Assembly (NCBI RefSeq): GCF_014200045.1
Contig: NZ_JACHOV010000002.1
Coordinates: 329,843 to 393,842, forward strand
Reading direction: 5' to 3'
Length of the DNA: 64,000 nt
From: Rhizorhapis suberifaciens
GTDB taxonomy: Bacteria > Pseudomonadota > Alphaproteobacteria > Sphingomonadales > Sphingomonadaceae
Under the pieces are notes generated by a model. That model made no database searches. It saw only the letters and a list, made by a program, of their open reading frames with translations, and had not been told where the DNA came from. Position numbers and translations under genes: made by a program. Below are positions 63,479-64,000 of this stretch, piece after piece; position 1 is the stretch's first letter, and the number at the start of each line of letters is the position of its first letter.

Positions 63479-63555
63479 GCTCGTGTCGAGCGAAGTCGAG
63501 ACATGTTTAGCCCATCCTCGCATTGCGTCCCTCGACTTCGCCTCGGGACGAACGG
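63479..63555. repeat. Dispersed palindrome between acp and spt
   Basis: The left arm CGCTCGTGTCGAGCGAAGTC with GAGA and the right arm, read as complement, CGTTCGTCCCGAGGCGAAGT with CGAGG pair imperfectly over about 27 bases around a 20-base centre. The CTCGACTTCGC core is a very common sphingomonad repeat. It could weaken read-through from acp to spt. Confidence 0.6.
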
Positions 63556-63567
63556 AGGAGGAGTTGA

Positions 63568-63810
63568 TCAACCCCTCAGCTTCGCCACCGCGTCGACCAA
63601 TTGTCCGACGGTTTCGATTTCCGCCTGCATATTCATGGTGATGATGATATCGAACTCATCTTCGATTGCCGCGACGAAATCCATGACCGTCAGGCTGTCC
63701 CACTCCAGATCGCCAGCAAAGCTGGTGCCTTCGGTCAAATCGATGCCTTTTTTGTTGAAAGGTTCGATCTGAGCCGCGACGCTGTCAAAAATGTCCTGCC
63801 GGTTGCTCAT
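63568..63810 (-). CDS. Acyl carrier protein for sphingolipid synthesis
   Basis: An 80-residue acidic four-helix protein with the phosphopantetheine site S39 in LEWDSLTVMDF, which differs from the housekeeping DSLD motif. Dedicated ACPs next to spt are known in Sphingomonas and Caulobacter and supply acyl groups to serine palmitoyltransferase. It is first of the visible acp-spt-kinase series. Confidence 0.92.
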   Translation of the reverse strand: MSNRQDIFDSVAAQIEPFNKKGIDLTEGTSFAGDLEWDSLTVMDFVAAIEDEFDIIITMNMQAEIETVGQLVDAVAKLRG

Positions 63811-63903
63811 AATATCGTAGGTTCCTTGGTGCTGGCGCGGATGCTTGCCAACAGATGTGCCCCTTTGGCAAGCGAATAAGGCGCTAATCGGGCATGATCT
63901 TGC

Positions 63904-64000
63904 CCTAGAGCGTCGGATTGGAAATGTGAATCGCTGGGGATTCCCCTGGCGTGAGATTTGTGATTCCTTCTCTTTGGAGGTGGATCATGGGCAAAGCACA
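63904..64000 (+). mobile_element. Probable left end of an insertion sequence (IS630-like)
   Basis: After CTAG, the sequence GAGCGTCGGATTGG leads into a non-coding terminal stretch, a ribosome site (TTGGAGGTGG) and an ATG at 63987 opening MGKA, cut by the window. I recall this terminus and the MGKAHS start from IS630-type elements of sphingomonads, but the match is from memory and only five codons are visible. Confidence 0.4.

Noticed and set aside
1..64000. CRISPR arrays, tRNA or rRNA genes, prophage
   Set aside because: No regularly spaced repeats, no cloverleaf with a conserved T-arm and no phage structural genes were seen on either strand.

Overview
The window is a stretch of alphaproteobacterial chromosome from a sphingomonad (Sphingomonadaceae; Sphingobium or Sphingomonas is likely, but the genus cannot be fixed by eye). 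The strongest evidence is the serine palmitoyltransferase gene near the right end, which closely matches the Sphingomonas paucimobilis enzyme as I remember it, together with the other sphingolipid genes around it. The alphaproteobacterial aa3 oxidase subunits, the nagZ-scpA-scpB-tatABC operon and the short dispersed palindromes typical of this family agree. I saw no tRNA, rRNA or CRISPR array and no gene-free stretch longer than 300 bases.

Left part (1-23 kb): the 5' part of pyrE, then a divergent cytochrome c oxidase operon (ctaC, ctaD, ctaB, a tiny coxF-like gene, ctaG, ctaE, DUF983, SURF1) that runs on to thrC and a methyltransferase. Facing it are ccmB-ccmA. Next come phhB, an adenine/adenosine deaminase, a TetR regulator and an iron-linked region with fpr. 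There a near-consensus Fur box overlaps a promoter that appears to drive a small RNA ending in a strong terminator. The nagZ-scpAB-tatABC operon, an NTF2-like secreted protein, a nitrilase-family hydrolase, icd and psd-pssA follow.

Middle (23-45 kb): the rpsB-tsf-pyrH-frr-uppS-cdsA-dxr-rseP-bamA-ompH-fabZ cluster of translation, lipid and envelope genes, with a structured leader before rpsB, then rpmE. After it lies an unusual operon: a Sel1-repeat protein, a CHASE-type hybrid histidine kinase with two receiver domains, a free Hpt protein, and a receiver domain fused to a complete glutamate-dehydrogenase-type enzyme. This looks like a phosphorelay whose output is a metabolic enzyme. A small accessory patch (two LysR regulators, a DUF3237 protein, an NmrA-type reductase, a second NTF2-like protein) follows.

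Right part (45-64 kb): a DNA-repair and general-stress island (CBS protein, ligD, ku, DUF3008 protein, udgX, topoisomerase IB, SDR) with one exact EcfG-type promoter and weaker candidates. Then comes a sphingolipid locus: a candidate ceramide synthase of the GNAT fold, a fatty-acid hydroxylase, an LptF/LptG pair, a DUF2141 protein, a lipid kinase, a Tam41-like nucleotidyltransferase, a sensor kinase, spt and its acyl carrier protein. Because sphingomonads carry glycosphingolipids in place of lipopolysaccharide, the LptF/LptG pair here may serve sphingolipid export. The window ends in what looks like the left end of an insertion sequence.
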